Positions 53,201 to 62,181 of a DNA stretch of 64,000 nt are shown here, one piece after another. The DNA comes from Desulfosoma sp. (GTDB lineage Bacteria; Desulfobacterota; Syntrophobacteria; Syntrophobacterales; DSM-9756). The first letter of the stretch is position 1; each line of letters begins with the position of its first letter. The stretch lies in the NCBI GenBank assembly GCA_037481875.1, contig JBBFKY010000009.1:87364-151363 (forward strand), given 5' to 3'. A program made the translations under genes and the position numbers. The notes beneath the pieces were generated by a model. The model saw only the letters and a program-made list of their open reading frames with translations, was not told the DNA's origin and made no database searches.

Positions 53201-55316
53201 GCGCAGCGGTCGGGCGGGCCGGCGTGGCGACCCCTCTCTGGTGCTAACCTACTGTTCCGCGCGCAGTGGCCACGACCAATACTTCTTTCGACGCCGTGGG
53301 GCAATGGTGGCTGGCGCGGTCAAAAGCCCTAAGCTCGACTTGGGCAATGAAGACCTGGTGCGCGCCCACGTCTACGCCGTTTGGCTGGCCAAGACAGGCC
53401 TTCGTCTAGGCAGTGCCATTGACGACGTCATTGAGCTGAACCCATGGCCCGAGCTGCCCCTCAAGGAGGAAGTGCGAGCCCAAATAGAACTCAGCGAGCT
53501 TCGCCTCGCCGAATGCCTTGCTGAAGCAAGGGAAATCTTGAACGCTTGCGGAGAGGATTTGGCTGAAAGCGGTTGGTATACGGACCAGTGGTTAGAAGAA
53601 CTTCTCCGAACTGCGCCCAAAGCTTTTGATGCTGCCTTCGACCGTTGGCGCGAGCTTTATCGCGCGGCCATAAGTCAGCTTGAAAGCGCCCAAAAGGATT
53701 TACTGCGTTCTCGCCGCCGTGAAGCGCAGGAGGAAGCCCAGCGGCTCCAGGAGGAGGCTATCCGTCAGCGCAACCTTCTAATAAATCAAGCCAAAAATGA
53801 GGAGTCCGACTTCTACCCATACCGATACCTGGCCAGCGAGGGCTTTCTACCTGGATACAACTTTCCACGTCTGCCTTTGCGCGCCTTCATACCACGCAAC
53901 GAAGGAGAATTCATCAGCCGGCCTCGGTTTTTGGCTCTTCGGGAATTCGGACCCGACAATATCATTTACCACAATGGGGCCAAGTACGAAGTGAAGCGCT
54001 TCATTGCTCCGCCCGGCGGACTGGCTCAGCGGCAGCGTACCGTCAAGCTTTGTCGTATGTGTGGCTACTATCATGAGGATGCCACGGCTGATCTCTGCAG
54101 CCACTGTGGTGTGCGGTTTGACGCCGAAACGAGCGAGGTGGCAGTACTGTTAGAGATGCCAAACGTGCGCGCCAGGCGGCGGGAGCGGATCACTTGCGAG
54201 GAAGAAGAGCGCATCCGGCGCGGTTATCGCATAACCACACATTTTCGGTTCGCTCTCTTGCCCGGCGGCCGGGAGCGCCGGGTGGAGGCTACAGTGAATG
54301 ACGAGACCAATAATCCGCTGCTGCGTCTAGTGTACGGGTCTTCGGCTACACTCTACCGAGTCAACCACGGCTGGCGCCATCGCCCCGAAACCGAGCACTT
54401 TGTCGTCGACTTTAACAGTGGGGAGATATGGCGACCGCTTTCCGAAGGCGAGGAACTTGAAGACTGGGCGGTGGAACTCCCTAGTACCTCTAAGGCCCGG
54501 GAGGTAGTCCGCCTGATGGTATGGAACACCGAGAATATCCTTTTAGTTTACCCGCTCGATCCCGCTTGGCGGGGAAACACGGACTTCTTGGCCACCCTTC
54601 AGTATGCTCTCCAACGAGGCATAGAAACCGTCTTTGAGGTGGAAGAAAGCGAGTTGGACTCGGAACGCATAGGCGAAGACACATACCGCGGCATCCTCTA
54701 CTGGGAAGCGGCCGAAGGGGGCGTCGGGGTTCTTCGGCAACTGGTCCAGGATCCCAGAGCATTAGCGGCCGTAGCCCGTGCCGCTCTGAAGCGCTGCCAC
54801 TTCAGCGTGGACGAAAACAATGGCGACTCGTGCGCCCGCGCCTGCTATCACTGCCTACTGTCGTACTACAACCAGATAGACCACCAGCTTCTGGATCGCC
54901 GGCTCATCCGGGAGGCCCTGGAGCGTCTGAGCCGCTCTTACACCGAATGGCATAGGGCCGAGCGCAACCTCGATGATCATTACCGCTGGCTGCGCTCTCT
55001 TACGGACTTGCGCTCAGAGCTAGAGCGACGTTTCATTGACCTACTCTATCACACGGGCCACCGTCTGCCTGACGAGGCGCAAAAGGCTGTGGCCAACTTA
55101 CCCTGCATTCCGGACTTCTTCTACGAACCCAATATCTGCGTCTTCTGCGACGGCGCAGTACACGACGAATCCGCCCAGAGGCAGCGGGATGCCGTAAGCC
55201 GGGCCGAACTTCGGGATCTTGGCTACCGGGTGGTGGTCATTCGCTACGACCGGGACCTCGAGGAACAGGTCCAAGCCTACCCGGATATCTTCGGCGAAGG
55301 GAGGAGGAGTGGATGA
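50211..55316 (+). CDS. YprA/DrmA-like DEAD-box helicase with DUF1998-like region and C-terminal nuclease-like domain
   Basis: A 1701-aa protein; ATG 50211 follows GGAGG. Superfamily 2 helicase motifs: YHQEEAIECAL (Q-like), TSGTGSGKSLTYF (Walker A, ~105), YPMNALVNSQ (Ia), FDELHTYRG (DExH-type DELH, ~230), GTSATM (III) and QRSGRAGRRG (VI, ~1000). Cysteine pairs CRQCGQAYYN, CLACGETY and CRMCGYY...CSHCG suggest zinc sites. The DUF1998/MZB signature CARACYHCLLSYYNQIDHQLL lies near residue 1540. The last 100 residues (IPDFFYEPNICVFCDGAVHD...RAELRDLGYRVVVIRYD) resemble Vsr/DUF559 PD-(D/E)xK nucleases. In DISARM the helicase (DrmA) and DUF1998 protein (DrmB) are separate; here they are one chain. It probably acts as a DNA translocase of an antiphage system. 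Confidence 0.85.
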   Translation: MSIFEYASSVVSDYQNYVRSFFNIADERISQIVEQELFALETLWPEALVQLNPPYELTTSVGELCRQSKLHPACADIFCDDNGRPFILYYHQEEAIECALRGESYVVTSGTGSGKSLTYFIPIFDAVLRANPAEARVRAIIVYPMNALVNSQHNALLELRDRYERRTGQPLPVRFAKYTGQEKGPERREILDCPPHILLTNYMMLELILVRPQERHFVHRAVAGIDFLVFDELHTYRGRQGADVALLIRRLRQRCGNPNLIYIGTSATMVGGEEIGSGERRQAVADFASKIFGVTVLPGNVIQERFRPLTTLVGVDAQPLRGAVQAPLPETLEELRKHPLSWWIERNLGFRIAPDGTSERCPPVTLSEAARRLAEDTGLEEVRCREALRAALLRGTTLKVDGDNPLFALKLHQFVGQGQAVYATLEPPTVRYLTLEGQYYAPEGEENRVLFPLEFCRQCGQAYYNVWLAKESSLFLPREPEGEFFAPETEIMPGYLVLADEVGDWTADAEHLPPEWLDDRGRVKSHYRQGVPREVWVKPDGALAYEESSGAIRAFFQPKPFRLCLACGETYSGRDREFRKLGRLSSEGRSSATTVLSVAALLHAAQHGIREEHRKVLSFTDNRQDASLQAGHFNDFVRYSLLRAALYRALETKGQLDHVNVADEVLAILDLSLADVSNCPVHPQSPVGRKRWEAFRTLIEYRLYEDLQRAWRVVQPNLEQCGLLVIDYLGLKELCEDETRWHTCPVLAPHTAEKRYQVLHTFLNYIRYHLAINARVLSEREQQQLRRQLGQSEEEKWVHEKWWEPDEWLRPAARFILSGTTDLRLQKRSLSGKTRLGRYLRRDLRLSPEAYNEFVLQMVDILCSQGLLVRRQEGGEDYIQIEVGCLLWRLGDGTPPPPDPVYSRRVESPAYIEVQRKVNAFFRDFYRIAAAHLKGIEGREHTAQISNDVRQEREQRFREGDLKCLFCSPTMELGIDIADLRVVHLRNVPPTPANYAQRSGRAGRRGDPSLVLTYCSARSGHDQYFFRRRGAMVAGAVKSPKLDLGNEDLVRAHVYAVWLAKTGLRLGSAIDDVIELNPWPELPLKEEVRAQIELSELRLAECLAEAREILNACGEDLAESGWYTDQWLEELLRTAPKAFDAAFDRWRELYRAAISQLESAQKDLLRSRRREAQEEAQRLQEEAIRQRNLLINQAKNEESDFYPYRYLASEGFLPGYNFPRLPLRAFIPRNEGEFISRPRFLALREFGPDNIIYHNGAKYEVKRFIAPPGGLAQRQRTVKLCRMCGYYHEDATADLCSHCGVRFDAETSEVAVLLEMPNVRARRRERITCEEEERIRRGYRITTHFRFALLPGGRERRVEATVNDETNNPLLRLVYGSSATLYRVNHGWRHRPETEHFVVDFNSGEIWRPLSEGEELEDWAVELPSTSKAREVVRLMVWNTENILLVYPLDPAWRGNTDFLATLQYALQRGIETVFEVEESELDSERIGEDTYRGILYWEAAEGGVGVLRQLVQDPRALAAVARAALKRCHFSVDENNGDSCARACYHCLLSYYNQIDHQLLDRRLIREALERLSRSYTEWHRAERNLDDHYRWLRSLTDLRSELERRFIDLLYHTGHRLPDEAQKAVANLPCIPDFFYEPNICVFCDGAVHDESAQRQRDAVSRAELRDLGYRVVVIRYDRDLEEQVQAYPDIFGEGRRSG

Positions 55317-58165
55317 GCGTGCAAATGGCTGTAGGAAGTATTGTACGCTGCCGCGGCCGCGAATGGGTGGTGTTACCTTCCAGGGAGCCGGAAGTGATAT
55401 ACTTGCGACCGGTGGCCGGTGATGAAGATGAAGCCTGCGGTATCTACCACCCTTTAGTGGAAGATGGGGTTGAGCAGCTTGAACCCGCAACCTTCCCCCT
55501 GCCCACACCTGAGGATGCGGGGGACGCGGTAGCCACCAGGCTCCTGTGGGATGCCGCCCGGCTTGCTTTACGCGACGGCGCCGGACCCCTGCGTTCCTTG
55601 GCCAGAATTTCGGTGCGGCCTCGAGCCTATCAGTTCGTGCCCTTACTAATGGCTTTGAGGCTTGACCCGGTGAGGATCCTAATTGCCGACGACGTAGGCG
55701 TCGGCAAAACCATAGAGGCCCTTCTTATCGCCCGAGAACTTCTTGACCGCGGGGAGGTCCGCCGTCTCTGCGTCCTCTGCCCGCCTTACCTCTGTGACCA
55801 ATGGCAAATGGAACTAGCGGAAAAATTTCATCTTGAAGCAGTGGTGGTTCGCTCCGGTACGGTAAGTCGTCTGGAGCGCTCTCTGCCCCCGGGCGAGCCC
55901 AGCATCTTTAAGTATTATCCTCATCTGGTGGTTAGCATTGATTACGTCAAATCGGACCGGCACCGCCCAGAGTTCCTAACCCATTGCCCCGAATTGGTCA
56001 TTGTGGACGAAGCTCATGGTGCTGCCTAACCGGGCACGGCTTCCAAAGGCCAGCAGCAGCGGCACGAGCTGTTACGACGACTGGCGGCCAATGAAAAACT
56101 CCATTTAGTGCTTCTCACTGCCACCCCTCACAGCGGCATCGAGGCGTCCTTTGTCTCACTCTTGGCCCTCCTAAAGCCTTCTTTTGCCAGCCTTAACTTT
56201 CGGCGCCTTACCGAAGAGGAGCGGAAAGAGGTGGCCTACCATTTCGTCCAGCGGCGCCGGCCCGACATCGTTAAGTGGCTGGACGAAGTGACCTCCTTCC
56301 CTGAACGAGAGAACGTCGAGGAAACGTACGACCTCTCCCCGGCATACCGAAAGCTTTTTGACCAAGTCTTTCATTTCAGCCGCGAGCTAGTGCGCACCGG
56401 CGAGACCCTCTCTGGCTGGCGCCGTCGCATCCGCTACTGGGCTGCCCTGTCCATCTTGCGCTGCGTGATGTCGAGCCCCGCGGCAGCCGCTGCTGCCTTA
56501 AGCAAAAAGGTCGCAGTCGAGGCTGAAATCCAGGAAGAGACGGACGCAGCCTATGCTCCTTTCATCTACGACCCGACAGACGAGGAGCCTTTGGACGTGG
56601 AACCTTCGCACGTGGTGGAGCAGGGCGAGGCTGAGCTGCCCGAAAGCGGCCGCCGCAAGCTGAGGCAGTTCGCCCGCCTAGCCGAAGAACTTTTGGCCAG
56701 CGGCGCGGATACCAAGATTGTTCGTTGTGCCGAGGTCGTGGAAAAGCTCTTGGGCCTCGGCTTTCATCCCATTATCTGGTGCCGTTTTATTGAAACGGCC
56801 AAATACGTCGCTTCTGAACTTGCCCGTCGGCTCGTCCCCGCCTTCCCAAACCTGGTGGTGGAGGCGGTCACCGGCAACCTGCCCGAGGAAGATCGGACCC
56901 TCCGCGTGGAGGAACTGGCGCGTAAATCGCCCCGGGTATTGGTGGCCACCGACTGTCTGAGCGAGGGCATCAACCTGCAGGAGCACTTTACCGCCGTTCT
57001 GCATTATGATCTCCCTTGGAACCCGAACCGCCTAGAGCAACGGGAAGGCCGTGTGGACCGTTTCGGGCAACAGGCGCCGAAGGTCCGAGCCGTGCTCTTC
57101 TACGGCCGCGACAATCCCATAGACGGCGCTGTACTCGAGGTGCTTCTGCGCAAAGCAGAAGAAATTAGGAAGAGCCTTGGCGTGGCAGTGCCAGTGCCGG
57201 CAGACAGCGAATCGGTTTTGGAAGCGGTCTTCAAAGCCGTAATGACCCGGGTAGAGGGGGCGACCTCAGGGTGGCGGCAGCTGCGGCTGTTTTCTGACAA
57301 GACGGTTCTCGATTTCCACCGTCGTTGGCACGAGGCCGCCGGTCGGGAAAAGGAAAGTCGGAGCCGGTTTGCCCAAGGAGCCATAAAACCCGACGAGGTC
57401 GAGCGGGAGCTTGCCGAGACCGACCACGTTTTGGGTGATCCGGAGGCAGTGCGGCGATTTGTCTTAAATGCCTGCCAGCGTTTGGGCCTAAAAGTGGAGG
57501 CAGCGAGCGACGGCACCTATCTACTCTCAGTGCCCTCGGGGCTCAGGTTACCTTCTCTGGTGGATGAGGCTCTGCCAGCCAGACCCTGGCGGGTGTCCTT
57601 CACCTCCCCACCGCCCAAAGGCGCAGCATGGCTGGGAAGAAACCACGCTTTTGTGGGCGCCATGGCTCAGTGGATCCTAGAAAGCGCCTTGGCGGGTGCT
57701 AGCCAGGCGGGGGCCCGCTGCGGGGTGGTGCGCACAACTGAGGTGGAGCGCCGCACCGTACTCCTATTACTCCGCCTGCGTTACCTTTTGGAGCAGCCTG
57801 ACCGCCCGCTGCTTCTAGCCGAGGAGGTAGCCGTGTTCGCCTTCCAAGGTTATCCGCCCGGACGCCTGGTCTTCTTGTCCGAAGAGGAAGCGCACCACCT
57901 TTTGCTACGTGCTCGTCCTGACGTGCTCGTGCCTCAGGGCGAGCGGCGGGAGGTGTTAAGTGAGGTTCTGGGCTGGTGGGAGGTACTACTGCCCTACCTC
58001 AAAGAACGGGCTAACGCACGGGCGCGGCGGGTATTTGATGCCCATCGCAGGGTGCGGGCAGCAGCGGGACTGGCACGCCGAGGCTTGGCAGTTCAACCGC
58101 AGTTTCCTCCGGACTTGTTGGGGGTTCTGGTCCTACTTCCCATTGCGCAAGGAGTGATGAGGTAA
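55313..58165 (+). pseudogene. drmD: DrmD-like SNF2 helicase interrupted by in-frame TAA
   Basis: A single 951-codon frame is open except for TAA at 56027-56029. The start (ATG 55313) overlaps the helicase stop (ATGA). The N-terminal piece has Walker A DDVGVGKTIEALLIARELL, CPPYLCDQWQMEL and motif II VDEAH; the stop comes three residues after motif II. The second piece resumes in the same frame with LLTATPHSG (motif III) and ends with VATDCLSEGINLQ and NPNRLEQREGRVDRFGQ (motifs V and VI), then DNPIDGAVLEVLLRKAEEIRK, typical of DrmD. A single base change or sequencing error could account for it. As written, the helicase cores would be made as two chains only if translation reinitiates (for example at ATG 56108). 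DrmD belongs to class 1 DISARM. Confidence 0.82.
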
Positions 58166-58166
58166 A

Positions 58167-61100
58167 GTGCGCTTTCCATGCTTAAGAATTGAAGGCGGGT
58201 TGATTGCCGCCGATCTTCTCGACCACATTTACGAGGGCAGCGCCCCAGGTCAGACTGCTGCTGACTTCGGCCTGAGGGCTCGCTTGGAAAACGAGATTTC
58301 CGGCGCTTGGCAGGTGGCGCTTGAGTACTGGGCAGCTTTTCAGCAGCGCCTAGAGCGCCTTCCGGAAACTGACCCGGCCACCACTATCACCCGAGACCAA
58401 TGGATCATTCCGCTCTTGAGCCTTTTGGACTATGAACCGGTCTACGTTCCACGGGCGGCCCAGATAGAGGGCAAGACCTATGCCGTCTCCCACCGTGCCG
58501 ATGCGAGTGAGAACGCGCCACCTGTGCACGTGGTAGGCTGCCGCCTAGTTTTAGACCGGCGCCCAGAGAGCGGTCGGCCTCGGCTAGCGCCCCATTCCCT
58601 CTTGCAAGAGTACCTAAACCGTAGCGAGCACCTTTGGGGCGTGGTCACCAACGGCTTTCTTCTGCGGCTTTTACGCCAGACCACCCGCCTTACCCGGCCC
58701 ACTTACATTGAGTTCGACCTCCGGGAGATGATGGGTGGCAAAAACTTTGCCGATTTCTCCCTGTTTTACAGGTTAGCCCACCGCTCCCGCCTGCCACGAG
58801 ACGACGCGGCGGCATGCTGGCTTGAGCGCTACTACCTCGAGACCATCAAACAGGGCGGCCGAGTGCGCGATCGCCTGCGAGAGAGCGTGAAGAATGCTAT
58901 TACCATCTTGGGAACGGCCTTTCTTGAGCACCCCGCCAACAATGACCTGAGGGAAAAGGTCCGCACTGGCCAGTTAGACGCGGTAGACTACTACCAAGAA
59001 CTTCTGCGCCTCATTTATCGCATGCTTTTCCTCTTGGTTGCCGAAGAGCGTGAGCTCCTCACCGCTAACCCAGTGTACCGGCGGCACTACAGCATCAGCC
59101 GGCTTCGGAACCTTTGCGAAAACCGCCGGGTCTGGAACCATCATACCGACCTGTGGGAGGCTGCTAAGATCGCTTTTCGCCTTTTAAGTGACGAAAACCA
59201 CGGGGTTAAGCTAGGTTTGCCTCCACTCAACGGACCGCTCTTCGATCCACAAGGCACCAAGAACATCAACGAATTGGCCCTTACCAACCAAGCCTTCCTG
59301 AAGGCCTTCTGGTATCTCTCCATGTACCAGGAAAACGAGCGGGCTCCGTGGCGACGGGTCAACTACGCCGCTCTGGATGTGGAGGAGCTTGGTAGTGTTT
59401 ACGAAAGCCTTCTGGAATACCACCCGGATCTGAAAGCGGCTAGTTCTGAGATGGCTTTTAACCTACTGGTCGGGATGGAGCGCAAATCCACAGGCTCGTA
59501 CTACACCCCGCGCACTCTGGTGGATGAGCTAGTGGCCAGCGCGCTGGTTCCGGTCCTCCACGATCGGTTGGCGGGCAAGAACACTCAGGAAGAAAGGGAG
59601 CCGACCATCCTTTCCATTAAAGTCTGCGACCCCGCCTGCGGATCGGGCCATTTTCTCTTGGCCGCGGCTAGGCGCTTGGGCTTGGAACTTGCCCGTGTGC
59701 GCAGTGAGGTTGACGAACCGTCACCAGAGGCAGTCCGGGAGGCAATCCGTGAGGTCATCGCTCATTGTCTTTACGGCGTGGACAAGAATCCAATGGCCGT
59801 GGAACTCTGCAAGGTGGCCTTATGGATTGAAGGGCACCTACCAGGAAAACCGCTCACTTTCCTCGACCACCGCATCCGCTGCGGCGACTCTCTGTTGGGG
59901 GTCTTCGACCTATCCGTGCTGGGAAAGGGCATCCCGGACGAGGCCTTCGCCCCTGTAGAGGGCGACGACAAGGCCGTGGCACGGTCCCTGGTCAGAAAAA
60001 ACAGGAAAGAGCGACTCGGCCAGACGAGGCGGCGTCTTCCCAAATTGGCCGATCTGGGGTGCTTCCTGGAAGAAACAGCACCGCTACTGGCCCTTCCAGA
60101 CAGCACCCTCGAGGTGGTTAGGGAGAAGACCAAAGCTTATCAGATCATGCGCAAAGAAGAGCCTCTACGTCGCCATCTCAGCGCCTGCCATCTCTGGACC
60201 GCCGCTTTCTTTACTAGGCTGAACAGAAACGTTGACCACGTCCCTCTCAGCGGAGACCTAGATGCTTTTCTCAACGGCCATGAGGACCGCCGGCTCACTG
60301 AAAAAGCCAGGAAACTGGCGGAAAAACACCGCTTCTTCCACTGGCCCCTGGAATTCCCCGAGGTTTCTAAGGATGGCGGTTTTGATGTGGTGCTCTGCAA
60401 CCCTCCCTGGGAGCGCATCAAGCTCCAAGAGGAGGAGTTTTTTGCTACCCGGGATACAGAGATTGCCAGAGCTCTCAATAAGGCAGAGCGACGGCGGCTG
60501 ATTCAAGCCCTTCCGAATAATCGCCCTGCTCTCTGGCAGGAATATCAAGAAGCCAAGCACGCTGCCGAAGCGCAAAGCAAATTCCTGCGGGGCAGCGGCC
60601 GCTTTCCGCTTACCGCCCGGGGTGACATCAACACTTACAGCATTTTTGCTGAGCTTTTTTCGCAGCTTCTTCGTCCGTGCGGCCGCGCCGGCGTGGTACT
60701 CCCCACGGGCATCGCCACCGATGACACCAACAAGCACTTCTTCGCCCACCTGGTGGAGACCGGGCGGCTGGTGAGCCTTTATGATTTCGAAAACCGTGAG
60801 AGAGTTTTTCCGGCAGTAGTTAGTCTTTACAAATTCTCCCTGCTTACCATTCGGGGCCGGACGGAAGAGAAGACTCCGCAGCGCTTTGCTTTCTTCCTCA
60901 CCCGCACCGAGCAATTGCGCGACGGTCGCCGCGTCTTTGAGATGAGCCCGGAAGACTTGGCCCTCTTTAACCCAAACACCGGCACCTGCCCTGTGTTTCG
61001 CACTCGCGAAGACGCTGAACTCACCAAGAAAATCTATCGGCGCGTGCCTGTGCTGGTAAACGAGAGGACAGGAGAGAACCCATGGGGCGTAAGGTTTATG

Positions 61101-62171
61101 ACAATGTTTCATATGGCCAACGACAGCCACCTTTTCCGAACCACGCAAGACCTAGAGGGCCAAGGATATGTGCTTATGCGCGGCCGAGACCTTGGCCGGC
61201 CCGACGGTCTCTACTACGTGCGTGGTGACGAGGTCTGGCTGCCTCTCTACGAGGCTAAGATGATCTGGCAGTTCGACCACCGCTTTGGCACTTACAAAGG
61301 GGTACCACCAAACACCACCAGCACCCAACTCCCCACACCGCAGGAGGAAGATTGCGCTGACCCACATCATTTTGTGCTTCCGAGGTATTGGGTGAGGGAC
61401 CAGATGGTGAAGGAGCGGCTCAAGCAGCGGAACCGCAACGGCGGGCAGATTCACTGGAAGTGGGACGGCGGGTGGCTGCTGGGGTTTAGGGACGTGGCTC
61501 GTGCCACTGATGTACGCACAGCCATCTTCACCATCCTGCCGCGGGTAGGGGTGGGGCACAAGCTGCCGTTAGTCCTGTACCCAGAGGATCTGAGCGTTCT
61601 TAGGGTGATGTGTTTTCTTAACAACATGAACTCTCTTGTGTGCGACTTTGCAGCACGTCAGAAAATAGGTGGGCCCTCCCTAAGCTACTTCATATTAAAA
61701 CAGCTCCCCGTCCTGCCACCCGATAGCTACACTGTAACTGACCTCTTCTTTACCATCCCCCGCGTCCTGGAGCTGATTTACACCGCCTGGGACCTAGAAA
61801 CGTTTGCGCGAGAGGTATGGCAAGAGAGCCAACGGGAGCTGCGACAAGATATTGCCCGCCGCTGGCAGGAGTGCTGCGGGTCGTCGCTACAGGTCCATCC
61901 GGAGGCCGAAACGATCCCGCCCTTCCGCTGGAATTCTGAGCGCCGTGCCGTCATTCGTGCCGAGCTCGATGCTTATTACGCAAGGCTCTATGGGCTGACC
62001 CGCGATGAGCTACGTTACATCCTCGACCCTAAGGACGTCTTTGGCCCCGACTTCCCCGGCGAGACATTTCGTGTGCTCAAAGAAAAAGAAGAGCGCCGGT
62101 ACGGCGAATACCGTACCCGCCGTCTGGTTCTGGAGGCATGGGAGAGATTGGAGAAAAGCGAAAGTCGTTAG
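58167..62171 (+). CDS. drmMI: Eco57I/DrmMI-like N6-adenine DNA methyltransferase
   Basis: A 1334-aa protein with a GTG start two bases after the helicase stop (GATGAGG upstream). The methylase core carries the gate SYYTPRTLVDELV, SAM motif I VCDPACGSGHFLLAAARRLG (~residue 490) and catalytic motif IV CNPPWERIK (~745). The N-terminal ~420 residues are the large helical region typical of Eco57I/PglX-type enzymes. The C-terminal ~450 residues, with the GVVLPTGIATDDTNKHFFAHL segment, probably contain the target-recognition domain. In DISARM class 1, DrmMI marks self DNA by N6-adenine methylation; here it likely plays the same part. No separate specificity subunit is present. Confidence 0.85.
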   Translation: MRFPCLRIEGGLIAADLLDHIYEGSAPGQTAADFGLRARLENEISGAWQVALEYWAAFQQRLERLPETDPATTITRDQWIIPLLSLLDYEPVYVPRAAQIEGKTYAVSHRADASENAPPVHVVGCRLVLDRRPESGRPRLAPHSLLQEYLNRSEHLWGVVTNGFLLRLLRQTTRLTRPTYIEFDLREMMGGKNFADFSLFYRLAHRSRLPRDDAAACWLERYYLETIKQGGRVRDRLRESVKNAITILGTAFLEHPANNDLREKVRTGQLDAVDYYQELLRLIYRMLFLLVAEERELLTANPVYRRHYSISRLRNLCENRRVWNHHTDLWEAAKIAFRLLSDENHGVKLGLPPLNGPLFDPQGTKNINELALTNQAFLKAFWYLSMYQENERAPWRRVNYAALDVEELGSVYESLLEYHPDLKAASSEMAFNLLVGMERKSTGSYYTPRTLVDELVASALVPVLHDRLAGKNTQEEREPTILSIKVCDPACGSGHFLLAAARRLGLELARVRSEVDEPSPEAVREAIREVIAHCLYGVDKNPMAVELCKVALWIEGHLPGKPLTFLDHRIRCGDSLLGVFDLSVLGKGIPDEAFAPVEGDDKAVARSLVRKNRKERLGQTRRRLPKLADLGCFLEETAPLLALPDSTLEVVREKTKAYQIMRKEEPLRRHLSACHLWTAAFFTRLNRNVDHVPLSGDLDAFLNGHEDRRLTEKARKLAEKHRFFHWPLEFPEVSKDGGFDVVLCNPPWERIKLQEEEFFATRDTEIARALNKAERRRLIQALPNNRPALWQEYQEAKHAAEAQSKFLRGSGRFPLTARGDINTYSIFAELFSQLLRPCGRAGVVLPTGIATDDTNKHFFAHLVETGRLVSLYDFENRERVFPAVVSLYKFSLLTIRGRTEEKTPQRFAFFLTRTEQLRDGRRVFEMSPEDLALFNPNTGTCPVFRTREDAELTKKIYRRVPVLVNERTGENPWGVRFMTMFHMANDSHLFRTTQDLEGQGYVLMRGRDLGRPDGLYYVRGDEVWLPLYEAKMIWQFDHRFGTYKGVPPNTTSTQLPTPQEEDCADPHHFVLPRYWVRDQMVKERLKQRNRNGGQIHWKWDGGWLLGFRDVARATDVRTAIFTILPRVGVGHKLPLVLYPEDLSVLRVMCFLNNMNSLVCDFAARQKIGGPSLSYFILKQLPVLPPDSYTVTDLFFTIPRVLELIYTAWDLETFAREVWQESQRELRQDIARRWQECCGSSLQVHPEAETIPPFRWNSERRAVIRAELDAYYARLYGLTRDELRYILDPKDVFGPDFPGETFRVLKEKEERRYGEYRTRRLVLEAWERLEKSESR

Positions 62172-62181
62172 GGCGTTTCTC

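Noticed and set aside
50211-62171. BREX or classical type I/III restriction system
   Set aside because: No PglZ, BrxC or BrxL, no HsdS and no Res/Mod pairing; the DrmD-like helicase and DUF1998-like region point to DISARM-type instead.
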